This document shows, piece after piece, positions 9,316 to 17,612 of a stretch of DNA of 64,000 bases. The DNA comes from Pseudoalteromonas tunicata. Its GTDB lineage: Bacteria > Pseudomonadota > Gammaproteobacteria > Enterobacterales > Alteromonadaceae. Both the position numbers and the translations under genes were made by a program. The notes under the pieces were generated by a model, which was not told the DNA's origin, searched no databases, and saw only the letters and a list, made by a program, of their open reading frames with translations. Within the stretch, counting starts at the first letter, position 1. Each line of letters starts with the position of its first letter. The DNA lies in assembly GCF_002310815.1 (NCBI RefSeq), contig NZ_CP011032.1:660001-724000 (forward strand), read 5' to 3'.

Positions 9316-10248
9316 ATGAAACTCTATTTAGTATTTGCTTTGTTTCCTTGTTGTATTTTAGCGGGTGAGCAAATTGATCGCACCGTCGATGTGAGCAGCA
9401 GCGAACAAATTAAAATTGAAAATCAAGATGGCAACATTGAAATCAAAGCCTGGGATAAGCGTGCTTTTTCAATAAAGGGCGAATTAGATGACAGAGCCTT
9501 GGGTTATGAACTTGAGCAAAAATCTGGCCAAACACATTTTAGAGTGAATATGCCAAAATCGGGTAAGTATTCGAAGCCGCATGGTTCTAATTTGGTTATG
9601 TATGTACCATTACAAAGCCTAATTCGTTTTAATGGTGTCAATGTCAACGTGGTCATTAGTGAAGTGCAAGGAGGCAGCCGGATTGAAACCATTAATGGCA
9701 ACATAAAAGCCAACGATTTAGCGGGGGATATTCGCCTAGAAACCGTCAATGGCAATATTGATGGGCAAAAACTCAATGGTGATATTCGTTATCGCACCGT
9801 TAATGGCAATATTGATGATGTGAATTCTCAAGGTGAGCTACGTTTTGATAGCGTTAATGGCGAAATTAAAACACAAAGCCAAGCTCGCTCGTTAAAAGCT
9901 GAAAATGTGAATGGTGAAATGGATCTCGCCTTGCAGCAAGTCGAACGAGTCAGTATTAATACTGTCAATGGTGATATTGTACTTGAAGTACATGAATTAA
10001 TGCCCCGAGCGCGCATTGCGATTGAAACCGTCAGTGGTTCTGCTTCACTTACTTTACCCAGTGATATCTCCGCTAAAATAGACGTTGACGCTCACGCCGG
10101 TGGTCGGATTAAAAATGCATTTAATGAAGTGGCAGTGAAAAAAGCCAAATATGGTCCATCAAGTAGCCTGACGATTGAGCAGGCGGGTAGTGATGGTAAA
10201 ATTGAACTCGATACTATCAGTGGGCACTTAACCTTAAAAAAACGCTAA
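9316..10248 (+). CDS. DUF4097-type beta-helix protein, exported
   Basis: 310 residues with an N-terminal signal sequence (MKLYLVFALFPCCILAGEQ; cleavage near residue 17, possibly at the Cys pair). Residues ~120-230 hold six repeats of about 19 residues built around VNGNI/VNGDI/VNGEI, the hallmark of DUF4097 head-to-tail beta-helices. ATG 9316 follows AGGTAGGA; the longer frame to 9274 has no signal peptide. Third gene of the sigma operon, so it may be a target or envelope sensor of that system. Confidence 0.75.
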   Translation: MKLYLVFALFPCCILAGEQIDRTVDVSSSEQIKIENQDGNIEIKAWDKRAFSIKGELDDRALGYELEQKSGQTHFRVNMPKSGKYSKPHGSNLVMYVPLQSLIRFNGVNVNVVISEVQGGSRIETINGNIKANDLAGDIRLETVNGNIDGQKLNGDIRYRTVNGNIDDVNSQGELRFDSVNGEIKTQSQARSLKAENVNGEMDLALQQVERVSINTVNGDIVLEVHELMPRARIAIETVSGSASLTLPSDISAKIDVDAHAGGRIKNAFNEVAVKKAKYGPSSSLTIEQAGSDGKIELDTISGHLTLKKR

Positions 10249-10264
10249 CGGATCCCGCTTTAGC

Positions 10265-10298
10265 TTTTAGTACCACTTCAAGCGAGGTGGTACTAAAA
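10265..10298. terminator. Strong hairpin after the sigma operon
   Basis: A 14-base arm starting TTTTAGTACCAC pairs with its complement ending GTGGTACTAAAA, with one mismatch and a six-base loop. T-rich sequence follows. The symmetrical A/T ends allow termination in either direction. Confidence 0.8.
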
Positions 10299-10372
10299 CT
10301 TTTCACTTTTGTGCTTGCAGCATCCTTCATAGCCGATAGAATAACGCCATTGTTAGTGTTACTAGAAATGTC

Positions 10373-11752
10373 ATGGCCAAACCAGATAAACAAGTCGATA
10401 CCATTAAAATGGCGCCTCACTCGATTGAGGCTGAGCAGTCAGTATTAGGCGGCTTAATGCTTGATAACGAAGCGTGGGATCGTGTTGCTGAACGCGTTGT
10501 TTCGCAAGATTTTTATACTCGTACGCATCGCTTTATCTTTGAAGCTATGGAAAAGTTGGCCGAACAAGGTCAACCACTCGATTTAATTACCATTTCAGAG
10601 ACGCTGGAAAAAAATAACCAACTTGAAGGCATTGGTGGTTTTTCGTATTTAGGCGAAATCGCTAAAAATACTCCAAGTGCGGCAAACATTAATGCTTATG
10701 CCGACATCGTACGCGAACGTGCAGTGGTACGAGAGATGATTTCGGTAGCCAATGAGATAGCTGAGGCGGGATTTAACCCCGAAGGCCGTGCCAGTCATGA
10801 ACTGCTCGACTTAGCCGAAAGTAAAGTATTTAAAATTGCCGAAAAAAGAACAAAAAGTTCTGAAGGCCCGCAAAATATTCATACCATTTTAGAAAAAACC
10901 ATTGATAAAATCGAAGCGCTTTATCAATCACCACAAGACGGTATTACTGGCGTAAGCTCAGGTTACAGTGACTTAGATAAAATGACCGCCGGTTTACAGC
11001 CTTCAGATTTAATTATTGTTGCAGCCCGTCCGTCAATGGGTAAAACCACCTTTGCGATGAATTTGGCCGAACATGCCGCTATGACGCAAGATAAGCCTGT
11101 GGTTATTTTCTCACTAGAGATGCCGTCAGAACAAATCATGATGCGTATGCTGGCCTCTTTAGGGCGTATTAATCAAACCAAGGTACGTACTGGTCAGTTA
11201 GATGATGATGATTGGGCGCGTTTATCTTCGACCATGGGGTTGTTAATTGAAAAGGGTAAAATGTTTGTTGATGATTCATCAGGTTTAACGCCGACTGAGT
11301 TGCGCTCTCGTGCCCGTCGTATTGCCCGCGATCATGGTGGTATTAGTATGATCATGGTCGATTACCTCCAGTTAATGCGCGTTCCTAGCTTATCGGATAA
11401 TCGTACCCTTGAAATTGCTGAAATATCTCGCTCACTCAAGGCTTTAGCTAAAGAGCTTGAATGCCCTGTGGTGGCGCTTTCACAGCTTAACCGAACACTT
11501 GAGCAACGTGCTGATAAACGACCAATTAACTCCGACTTACGTGAATCAGGTTCTATCGAGCAGGATGCCGATTTAATTATGTTTATATATCGTGATGAAG
11601 TGTACAACGAAGACAGTATGGATAAAGGTGTGGCAGAAATTATCATTGGTAAGCAGCGTAACGGACCAATTGGTAAAGTACGCTTAACGTTCCAAGGTCA
11701 ATTTTCCCGCTTTGATAATTATACTGGCCCAGCTTTTGATGATGAGTATTAA
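10373..11752 (+). CDS. dnaB: Replicative DNA helicase DnaB
   Basis: A 459-residue hexameric 5'-3' helicase. The N-terminal domain (PHSIEAEQSVLGGLMLDN) contacts primase. The RecA-like C-terminal domain has a Walker A motif (ARPSMGKTTFAMNLAEH, near residue 225), a Walker B region (MIMVDYLQLM) and the arginine-finger region (DLRESGSIEQDADLIMFIYRD). Normal length, no intein. The alr gene begins two bases after the stop, a common gammaproteobacterial order. Confidence 0.98.
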   Translation: MAKPDKQVDTIKMAPHSIEAEQSVLGGLMLDNEAWDRVAERVVSQDFYTRTHRFIFEAMEKLAEQGQPLDLITISETLEKNNQLEGIGGFSYLGEIAKNTPSAANINAYADIVRERAVVREMISVANEIAEAGFNPEGRASHELLDLAESKVFKIAEKRTKSSEGPQNIHTILEKTIDKIEALYQSPQDGITGVSSGYSDLDKMTAGLQPSDLIIVAARPSMGKTTFAMNLAEHAAMTQDKPVVIFSLEMPSEQIMMRMLASLGRINQTKVRTGQLDDDDWARLSSTMGLLIEKGKMFVDDSSGLTPTELRSRARRIARDHGGISMIMVDYLQLMRVPSLSDNRTLEIAEISRSLKALAKELECPVVALSQLNRTLEQRADKRPINSDLRESGSIEQDADLIMFIYRDEVYNEDSMDKGVAEIIIGKQRNGPIGKVRLTFQGQFSRFDNYTGPAFDDEY

Positions 11753-11754
11753 AA

Positions 11755-12831
11755 ATGCGTTTAGCCACCGCTGAAATAAGCCTTGCAGCGTTAGATCATA
11801 ATTTTAAGCGCGTTAAAGAGTTTGCACCCGCGAGCCAAATTATGGCAGTGTTAAAGGCCAATGCATATGGTCACGGTTTAGTGGCAATTGCTAAGCGTTT
11901 AAGCTCGGCTGATGCCTTTGCAGTCGCCCGTATTGATGAGGCCTTAGCACTACGTGCTGGTGGTTTAGTGAAGCCAATTGTATTGCTTGAAGGTTTTTTT
12001 GAACCACAAGATTTACCGATTTTATTGGCTAATAACTTTCAGACTATCATTCATCACCAATCACAACTTGATGCGCTAATGAATTGCGATCTTGATGGCA
12101 TGCTCACTACTTGGCTAAAAATTGATACTGGTATGCATCGTTTAGGAATAAGCCCTGAGCAGTTTTCAAAGGCGTATCAAACGTTAAGTCAGTGCGAGCA
12201 TGTCAATCCTAATATTCGTTTAATGACCCATTTTGCGTGTGCAGATGATTTAAGCAATGGTAAAACTCAACAGCAACTCGCAGTGTTTTCTGAGTTAATA
12301 GCTGATAAAAAACAGCAAACATGTTTGGCTAATTCAGCGGCCATTATTGGTTGGCCTGATTCTCATGGTGATTGGGTGCGCCCAGGTTTAATGATGTACG
12401 GTGTGTCACCAATGCTCAATAAAGTCGGGGCTGATCATGGTCTTGCACCAGTAATGCGCTTAAAAACCCGTTTGATTTCTCTACGTGTGGTAAAAAAAGG
12501 CGAAGCGGTTGGCTATGGTTCTACCTGGACATGTCCAATCGATACTATTATCGGTGTAGTTGCGATGGGTTATGGGGATGGTTATCCTCGGCACGCGCCA
12601 AGTGGTACGCCAGTCATGGTCAATGGTAAACAAGTGCCGTTAGTAGGTCGCGTTTCTATGGATATGATCACGGTTGATTTAGGCTTAGAAACCGATGCAA
12701 AAATTGGTGATCAAGTCATTTTATGGGGCCCAGAGTTACCCGTAGAAGTGGTGGCGCAATGTGCCGATACTATCCCTTACGAATTATTGTGTAATATCAC
12801 GCCAAGAGTTGATTACCACTATATAGAGTAA
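11755..12831 (+). CDS. alr: Alanine racemase
   Basis: A 358-residue PLP-dependent fold-type III enzyme interconverting L- and D-alanine for peptidoglycan. The PLP lysine is K34 in VLKANAYGHG. The active-site Tyr region lies in the C-terminal beta domain (VVAMGYGDGYPRHAP), along with GRVSMDMITVD. Cotranscribed with dnaB. Could be the housekeeping alr or a second dadX-type copy; linkage to dnaB favours alr. Confidence 0.96.
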   Translation: MRLATAEISLAALDHNFKRVKEFAPASQIMAVLKANAYGHGLVAIAKRLSSADAFAVARIDEALALRAGGLVKPIVLLEGFFEPQDLPILLANNFQTIIHHQSQLDALMNCDLDGMLTTWLKIDTGMHRLGISPEQFSKAYQTLSQCEHVNPNIRLMTHFACADDLSNGKTQQQLAVFSELIADKKQQTCLANSAAIIGWPDSHGDWVRPGLMMYGVSPMLNKVGADHGLAPVMRLKTRLISLRVVKKGEAVGYGSTWTCPIDTIIGVVAMGYGDGYPRHAPSGTPVMVNGKQVPLVGRVSMDMITVDLGLETDAKIGDQVILWGPELPVEVVAQCADTIPYELLCNITPRVDYHYIE

Positions 12832-12867
12832 TAAAAAGTTAAGTAACAAGCTGTGTTTTACTGTTTG

Positions 12868-13299
12868 TTACTGCTTTAATTGGCCTTGTAGTGTCGCAAC
12901 AACCTTTCTGCTTGTTGCGCAATCTCGGTGCTCACCAAGCGTGATGCCTTGCCAAGTACCTAATTGTAATTTTCCTTTCTTAATGGGCGCACTAATACTT
13001 GCACCTAAGATGCTCGCCTTGATGTGAGCTGGCATATCATCGTCACCTTCATAATCATGGCGATAATAAGTCGCACCCTCGGGCACGAATTGATTAAAAT
13101 GGCTTTCTAGGTCTTGTCTTACTGTGGGGTCTGCGTTTTCGTTAATGGTTAAACTGGCAGAGGTATGCTGAATAAAAAAGTGTGCAAGGCCTAAATCAAT
13201 ATTTTTCAGTTCAGGTAATTGGGCAACTAATTCATCGGTTATTAAATGAAAGCCTCGTTTTCGAGGCTTCAAAGTAATAGTGCGTTCAAACCAACTCAT
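12868..13299 (-). CDS. yjbQ: YjbQ / UPF0047 family protein
   Basis: 143 residues of the YjbQ family: SASLTINENADPTVRQDLESH and GTWQGITLGEHRD carry the conserved polar and His residues that line the metal/phosphate site. E. coli YjbQ has weak thiamine-phosphate synthase activity, and the biological role is unsettled. The start overlaps the stop of the CheX-like gene by four bases, so the pair is translated together. Confidence 0.92.
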   Translation of the reverse strand: MSWFERTITLKPRKRGFHLITDELVAQLPELKNIDLGLAHFFIQHTSASLTINENADPTVRQDLESHFNQFVPEGATYYRHDYEGDDDMPAHIKASILGASISAPIKKGKLQLGTWQGITLGEHRDCATSRKVVATLQGQLKQ

Positions 13300-13763
13300 A
13301 TTTTATCGAAACAAACCTCAATATTGGCATTACCCGCATCTGACGTAAAAGGTATTAATACTTTCGGACCATCACATTTGTGAGTAATTGTATGATTGGT
13401 ACCCGAAACAACAATTGGAGTGGCCATATTAAATTCATAGCCTTTTTCACCCAATAAGTTTTTCGCGCCACCGGTTACCATGTTGGTAATTTCACCAACC
13501 ATGTCAGTTACTTCTTCGTTTATGCTATTAGGGCGCTCGCCAAGCATACGTTCCATAATGGTTAATGCTAAACCTTCATCAAAGGTAATAGAAAAAGAAC
13601 CGCGAGTCTGAGGGCCAACCATGCCAATGAGTCCTGAAACGTCACCTTGTGCAACCTCACCTTTTTTCTTTTGAGGTTTGCCTGGTTTTAATTGTGTTTG
13701 TGCCATAGTGCTTAACACATTCATTAATGAGGCTAAAAAAGGGTTTATGAATTCTACGTTCAT
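13296..13763 (-). CDS. CheX-like chemotaxis phosphatase
   Basis: 155 residues. The N-terminus MNVEFINPFLASLMNVLSTM is typical of CheX-type CheY-P phosphatases, and the motif DMVGEITNMVTGGAKNLLGE fits the catalytic E-x2-N segment of the CheC/CheX/FliY family. ATG 13763 is preferred (GGAT upstream); a TTG four codons earlier is possible. It stands alone, away from a chemotaxis cluster, as in many marine gammaproteobacteria. Confidence 0.83.
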   Translation of the reverse strand: MNVEFINPFLASLMNVLSTMAQTQLKPGKPQKKKGEVAQGDVSGLIGMVGPQTRGSFSITFDEGLALTIMERMLGERPNSINEEVTDMVGEITNMVTGGAKNLLGEKGYEFNMATPIVVSGTNHTITHKCDGPKVLIPFTSDAGNANIEVCFDKI

Positions 13764-13850
13764 TATTACATCCAATTACGATTAGATTAATACAAGGTGC
13801 TCAGTATATTTTTAACTCAAAGTACCTGTTTTACAAATAAAAATTATAAC

Positions 13851-14288
13851 TTACTGTGCTAAACATTTTTTACAGGTGCCATGTGCTTCGATTGTTTGTG
13901 CAATTACGGTAAATCCAAACTCAGCAGCTTTATTGTTTAACTCGTGTGAAATAACAGTGGAGTGAAGCTCTTCAACATGGCCGCACTTGTCACAAATTAA
14001 TAACTGCACTGGATGAATGTGGTCAAAGTGATGGCAAAGCATAAATGCATTAGTGCTTTCAATTTTATGAATAAAACCCATTTCGGCTAAAAAATCCAGT
14101 GCCCTGTAAATAGTAGCAGGTTTTGCATTTGGTTCTGTGACTTTTAACTGTTCTAACAAATCATAAGCACCAATACCACCTTTTGTTTGGGCTAAGAGGT
14201 GAAAAACTTTTTCTCTAATGGTGGTAAAACGCGCGCCTTTATTATCACAGACTTGTTTCGCTTTATTAATTAAGCTTTCGATTGCCAT
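13851..14288 (-). CDS. zur: Fur-family transcriptional regulator, Zur-like
   Basis: 145 residues with an N-terminal winged helix (RFTTIREKVFHLLAQ, KPATIYRALDFLAEMGFIHKI) and a C-terminal metal-binding dimerisation domain (CHHFDHIHPVQLLICDKCGHVEEL, EAHGTCKKC). The Cys pairs CDKC and CKKC form the structural zinc site. The layout matches Zur (zinc uptake regulator) better than Fur: no HHDH-type ferric site is visible, and the EAHGTCKKC end is Zur-like. Start ATG 14288 follows a GGATG site. Confidence 0.82.
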   Translation of the reverse strand: MAIESLINKAKQVCDNKGARFTTIREKVFHLLAQTKGGIGAYDLLEQLKVTEPNAKPATIYRALDFLAEMGFIHKIESTNAFMLCHHFDHIHPVQLLICDKCGHVEELHSTVISHELNNKAAEFGFTVIAQTIEAHGTCKKCLAQ

Positions 14289-14450
14289 AATTACACATCC
14301 TTTAACTAAGGATTTCATATTAACATAGAATTTTTATTAGTCTTGTATTGCGCTTGATTTATTAAAAACTCTCGCAAACTAAGAATATAATTTGAGCAAT
14401 CTTGCTATTTTTAGTAGAATCTCGCGCCTTAATTTATTGTGAGGTCTGCT

Positions 14451-14519
14451 GTGAATAGACGCTTTTCTGTGGCTCCAATGTTAGATTGGACTGATAACCC
14501 CGTTTTTAAAGGGGTTTAA
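14451..14519 (+). pseudogene. dusA: dusA 5' remnant split off by prophage insertion
   Basis: GTG start with a GAGG site encodes [14 protein letters not shown], the canonical N-terminus of DusA. After the att core the frame runs into phage DNA and stops at 14517-14519, giving a 22-codon peptide. This is the original host start of dusA; the rest of the gene lies 38.5 kb away at 53033-53950. The native dusA promoter presumably remains here and now reads into a phage terminator. Confidence 0.9.
14478..14495. repeat. attL core
   Basis: 18-bp core identical to 53015-53032. The base before the core differs between the ends only at the second position (CCAATG against CCTATG), and the base after it is A here and C at the right end. 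Confidence 0.92.
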
Positions 14520-14527
14520 GTGCTTTA

Positions 14528-14591
14528 GGGGCCTTATTGGGGCCTTTAGTAATTTGATAATAAAAAAGGGGCCCCGCGTGGGGCCTTTTTG
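14528..14591. promoter_or_regulatory. GGGGCC repeats and terminator next to attL
   Basis: Four GGGGCC hexamers at 14528, 14539, 14568 and 14580. The last two form a hairpin (GGCCCC, loop GCGT, GGGGCC) flanked by an A run and a T run, a good bidirectional terminator. It would block host dusA-promoter transcription from entering the prophage. The same hexamer recurs at the right end near 52867, so these may be integrase arm sites; that part is inference. Confidence 0.6.
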
Positions 14592-14648
14592 TTTTGTTTG
14601 AAAAACAAAAGTATTGAAGGTAGTTTATTTTTATTTTTGTGGGGAATT

Positions 14649-14996
14649 GTGTTGAGTGATCTTTATTGGGCGTTAAAGGCTAAGGAGCAAATGAAATCTT
14701 TAGGGGTAAAGCAAGAAGATTTATTAGAGGTGTTCGAAGTTACCACTCGAGGTGCTGTTGGGCATTACTTCACGGGGCGATCAGATATAACAATTAGGCA
14801 ATTAAAAAGGTTATCGGAATTTCTAGGCGTATATCTTGAGTATAGTGATGATAAGGTGAATGAAGAAACTTTATATCAGACACAACATGAAAAGTTGTTA
14901 GGTTGTCTTAAAAAGTTAGATAGAGCCGGAATTATTAGCTGTAGTATCGATATTGAAAAGGTGCATGCATTAATAAAAATTGAATTAACAGAATAA
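14649..14996 (+). CDS. Small HTH protein at prophage left end
   Basis: About 115 residues. The N-terminal half looks like a lambda-repressor-type helix-turn-helix (KEQMKSLGVKQEDLLEVF, VGHYFTGRSDITIRQLKRLSEFLGV). GTG 14649 follows GGGGA; TTG 14652 is also possible. The C-terminal half is unrecognised. Could be a regulator of integration/excision or of the left operon; no obvious xis exists elsewhere in the prophage. Confidence 0.6.
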   Translation: MLSDLYWALKAKEQMKSLGVKQEDLLEVFEVTTRGAVGHYFTGRSDITIRQLKRLSEFLGVYLEYSDDKVNEETLYQTQHEKLLGCLKKLDRAGIISCSIDIEKVHALIKIELTE

Positions 14997-15010
14997 GTTT
15001 AGCCGCTAGG

Positions 15011-15274
15011 TTAATATTTAGCGGCTTGAATTAGATCCCACTCTTCTTTTGCGGCTTGATGCTGTTTATCAATATATGCCGCTAAATCTTCAACTTTTAC
15101 CAATGTTGGTGAACGTTCTGAATTGCGTAGTTTAAATGTCGGCACTGGCAGCGCGTGAGCCTTTGCCTTTTGATTTGCCGTTTCTGGCGTAATGCCAAAG
15201 TAATCTACACAAATTTCCCTTAGTTCTAATTCTGATTTGCCGTAACGCGCTAATAATGCAAAAGCTGTGTTCAT
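15011..15274 (-). CDS. PrtN-like pyocin-activator family protein
   Basis: 87 residues. MNTAFALLARYGKSELELREICVDYFG and LVKVEDLAAYIDKQ fit the pyocin activator PrtN family, small DNA-binding proteins that in Pseudomonas switch on bacteriocin genes after DNA damage and in phages act as regulators. Its upstream region (15275-15365) carries repressor-type ACAAGT sites, so it is probably under prophage repressor control. Confidence 0.75.
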   Translation of the reverse strand: MNTAFALLARYGKSELELREICVDYFGITPETANQKAKAHALPVPTFKLRNSERSPTLVKVEDLAAYIDKQHQAAKEEWDLIQAAKY

Positions 15275-15286
15275 AAGTCACCAAAT

Positions 15287-15363
15287 ACAAGTTAATTGTT
15301 GTTTCAGTTGTAATTTACAAGTATATTTGTATTTAAGCAAGTTTATTGAACAATTTAACTTGT
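15287..15363. promoter_or_regulatory. Second ACAAGT operator cluster
   Basis: ACAAGTTAATTGT (15287-15299), ACAAGTATATTTGT (15317-15330, one base off a perfect palindrome) and a half-site ACTTGT (15358-15363). All resemble the perfect operators at 17613-17641. They lie between the leftward PrtN-like gene and the rightward repeat-protein gene, so one repressor could govern both. Confidence 0.6.
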
Positions 15364-15442
15364 TTTTGTTTTGTTGCAAAAAGTAATTTATTTGACTTTT
15401 TTGTATAATATTCGGTAAATTCGAGAATTAAGGAGTGTTAAG

Positions 15443-15796
15443 ATGGATGTAGTAAACGTAAAAGGATCTAATGCAAATGTATTAGGTGGCGTTGAGCAGA
15501 GCAAGAAAGTAAAAGCGCAAGATGTTGACTCGGTTAAAATTTCAGTAGAAGCGAGCAACGTTGGTACTGTTAAAATTTCAGTAGAAGCAAGAGCTTTATT
15601 GGCTGCAGACACTGGCGGTAATGGTGTTGAACCTCCTAAATCTAAAAGTGCAGTAACCCCTGCTGCACTGGACACTGGCGGTAACGGTGTTGAGCCACCT
15701 TCGGTAAGTGCTGACACTGGCGGTAACGGTGTTGAGCCACCTTCGGTAAGTTCGGACACTGGCGGTAATGGCGTAGAACCACCGCAGGCCATTTAG
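15443..15796 (+). CDS. Repeat protein with four DTGGNGVEPP units
   Basis: 117 residues, unrecognised. The N-terminal half contains an internal repeat (VDSVKISVEAS, VGTVKISVEAR). The C-terminal half has four copies of DTGGNGVEPP at residues 56-65, 77-86, 91-100 and 105-114, separated by short Ser/Val/Ala linkers. There is no signal peptide, membrane helix or Cys. A consensus AAGGAG site lies eight bases before ATG 15443. Two membrane-protein genes follow immediately. The repeated short core flanked by linkers resembles multi-core peptide precursors, but no modifying enzyme is nearby. No function is assigned. Confidence 0.75.
   Translation: MDVVNVKGSNANVLGGVEQSKKVKAQDVDSVKISVEASNVGTVKISVEARALLAADTGGNGVEPPKSKSAVTPAALDTGGNGVEPPSVSADTGGNGVEPPSVSSDTGGNGVEPPQAI
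15608..15784 (+). repeat. Four in-frame 30-bp repeats (DTGGNGVEPP)
   Basis: Units at 15608-15637, 15671-15700, 15713-15742 and 15755-15784. Units 2 and 3 are identical in DNA, including the following TCGGTAAG, implying recent duplication; units 1 and 4 differ at synonymous positions, implying selection on the peptide. Confidence 0.9.
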
Positions 15797-15797
15797 T

Positions 15798-16304
15798 ATG
15801 AAAACATTGCAAGAACTTTTATTCACAATAGGTGATTTGGTTGTAATCATAAACGTCCTTGCATTATTAACATTATTTGTTTTTAAGGTCAGAAGCTTAA
15901 GCGTGATGGTTTCGCTTTTGTTACTGACCATAACAAATGGTTTAATGCAAATTTATGGTTATTTTCTGGTAAGTAAATTTGGCGTTTGGGATCCTGACTT
16001 TATGAGGCATGCGTGGTATTTATCATTTGCGCTGTGTTATGTGGTCGGTGCTTACATTTTATTTCAAGCGCATAAACAATTTAAAATAAAAGTAACAAAC
16101 GTGGCTAAAGTCATTAGTTTATCTTTTTTTATTTTAGGTAGTTTGCAGTTAATTAAATATTTTGTGCGTGTGTGTTTGAACATCGATATACCAGAATTAA
16201 ACACAGCATATAAATGTTTAGTGCCAGCAATTAATATAGGTGTATGTGTTTATACGTTTGTAAGTATATTGAAGATCAAGAGTATAAATACACAGCAAGT
16301 ATAA
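15798..16304 (+). CDS. Five-helix membrane protein, prophage cargo
   Basis: 168 residues with about five hydrophobic segments (near 7-31, 34-59, 72-93, 103-128 and 138-160), joined by short loops. No known family recognised. It starts one base after the stop of the repeat-protein gene, so the two are translationally linked. A superinfection-exclusion, immunity or export role is possible given its position among repressor-region cargo genes. Confidence 0.65.
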   Translation: MKTLQELLFTIGDLVVIINVLALLTLFVFKVRSLSVMVSLLLLTITNGLMQIYGYFLVSKFGVWDPDFMRHAWYLSFALCYVVGAYILFQAHKQFKIKVTNVAKVISLSFFILGSLQLIKYFVRVCLNIDIPELNTAYKCLVPAINIGVCVYTFVSILKIKSINTQQV

Positions 16305-16316
16305 CAGGGAGTTAAT

Positions 16317-16634
16317 ATGTTTTTAGGGGTGGTATCATTTTTAATTGTAACTGTTGGGCTTTATACGCTTTGGCATTTGCATACTTGCTTGCTTGAGCTA
16401 GAAGTAGCTGCAGAGGTTGATCTGGTAAATCACCCTGATAATGTAATAGTGGGTGATTTTGGCGTTACATGCCTGCTTAAAAGTTGTCTTGGTAATCTAG
16501 AAAAGAGTAAGAAGGTTGATGAGTTAATATTAACTGGAAAAGATACGACTTTATTAGAAATGGAACTTGCTTTCGAGCGAGATAAAATTTTAGATAAAGC
16601 TAAACGGCAAGCTAGATTAAAAAAGATTATTTAA
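16317..16634 (+). CDS. Single-helix membrane-anchored protein, prophage cargo
   Basis: 105 residues. One N-terminal membrane helix (residues ~2-24, FLGVVSFLIVTVGLYTLWHL), then a charged, mostly helical region. GGGAG precedes the ATG. The last gene of the three-gene cargo; its end overlaps the end of the convergent regulator by eight bases. Not recognised. Confidence 0.6.
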   Translation: MFLGVVSFLIVTVGLYTLWHLHTCLLELEVAAEVDLVNHPDNVIVGDFGVTCLLKSCLGNLEKSKKVDELILTGKDTTLLEMELAFERDKILDKAKRQARLKKII

Positions 16635-16986
16635 CATTAAATAAATCTGTATATTTAGCAATAAGCTGCTCTATCGTTTCGTCACTCTTATCACAATTAA
16701 CTAAATCTGCCGCGAATGCTTTTAGTATTTGCGGTATTTTTTTGCCTGCAGTGTGCTGTACGTTTTCGGTTTCATTAGATTGAATCATTAAATACTCCAC
16801 AGGAACGGATAATATTTCTGCTAATTGATTCATTCTAGCTAATTTTGGAGTGTTTGCACCTCTTTCCCAATGTTGGATAGATTGCACTGAGATTTTTAGG
16901 TGGTCTGCCAGATTCTGCTGGGAAAGGTCTTTTTCTAACCTTGCTTTACGTAATTTATACGCAAATTCGTATTTATTAGATGCCAT
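16627..16986 (-). CDS. XRE-family regulator
   Basis: 119 residues. A clear N-terminal HTH (YKLRKARLEKDLSQQNLADHLKISVQSIQHWERG, residues ~9-43) precedes a helical tail without a peptidase motif. It lies downstream of the second repressor gene on the same strand. It may be an accessory regulator or the antitoxin-like partner of the membrane cargo; neither is shown. Confidence 0.75.
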   Translation of the reverse strand: MASNKYEFAYKLRKARLEKDLSQQNLADHLKISVQSIQHWERGANTPKLARMNQLAEILSVPVEYLMIQSNETENVQHTAGKKIPQILKAFAADLVNCDKSDETIEQLIAKYTDLFNVK

Positions 16987-17049
16987 AATGAGAGCATAAC
17001 GAGTAATTAAACTCTCATCACGACAAGAAAAACTTGTAGGATTAAAGGG

Positions 17050-17562
17050 TTATTTTATTTCGGAAAGAAGTTCCAAGCCTTCGGCCATTGCAGAATAATC
17101 ATTTGATAGCTCACCAACGATGCTGATAGCTAAAAACCTGCCGATTAAATCTCTATGTTCGATAATATCTAGCTTGCCGCCACCTGTCGCATTTAAGCGC
17201 TTTGTAATGGCTACGATTGTGCGATCTAACGCAGATGGTACGATGTCTTTTATTTCATCATACGTTGCTGTTGAATTAATGTTGTAATTAACATTAGTGT
17301 CATTTACCACGGATAAGTGGTTGGCGATAGTTGTATTATTGCCCGTTTTTAAATATGTATAAGTTACTCCAAGTGCTTCGGCAATATCGGCTAACCGTTT
17401 TGAATCTGATCGGTTGTTTTCAATATTACCAATTGCTTGTTGGGTAACTCCTACTTTTTCAGCTAGTGCTGTTTGTGTTAAACCTAGCTTTTTACGCTCT
17501 GCAGCGACTCTCTCGCCAATTGTGTTAGGCATATTAAGTTCATCCCAATTTACCGCAAACAT
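17050..17562 (-). CDS. Prophage repressor (CI-like, XRE HTH)
   Basis: 170 residues. HTH at ~16-50 (RKKLGLTQTALAEKVGVTQQAIGNIENN). The C-terminal part is short and lacks the S24 Ser/Lys autocleavage motif, so induction would need an antirepressor or another route. ATG 17562 follows AGGGAAG; an internal ATG at 17532 is less well placed. Divergent from the Cro-like gene with palindromic operators between, the standard lysis-lysogeny switch. Confidence 0.78.
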   Translation of the reverse strand: MFAVNWDELNMPNTIGERVAAERKKLGLTQTALAEKVGVTQQAIGNIENNRSDSKRLADIAEALGVTYTYLKTGNNTTIANHLSVVNDTNVNYNINSTATYDEIKDIVPSALDRTIVAITKRLNATGGGKLDIIEHRDLIGRFLAISIVGELSNDYSAMAEGLELLSEIK

Positions 17563-17612
17563 GTTTCTTCCCTAAAAATTACAAGTCTTTTTGTATTCTA
17601 GCAAACAAAAGT

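Noticed and set aside
14451..14519. Functional short dusA peptide gene
   Set aside because: Only 22 codons, ending in phage DNA right after the att core; it is the split-off 5' end of dusA.
15608..15784. Repeats as a CRISPR array
   Set aside because: Units are in-frame codon repeats with unequal 12-33 base spacers that are themselves coding; no cas genes are present.
15388..15931. Leftward frames over the repeat gene with repeated GGSTPLPPVS-type peptides
   Set aside because: These mirror the DTGGNGVEPP repeats on the opposite strand. The rightward frame has a consensus ribosome-binding site and silent differences between units, so it is the coding one.
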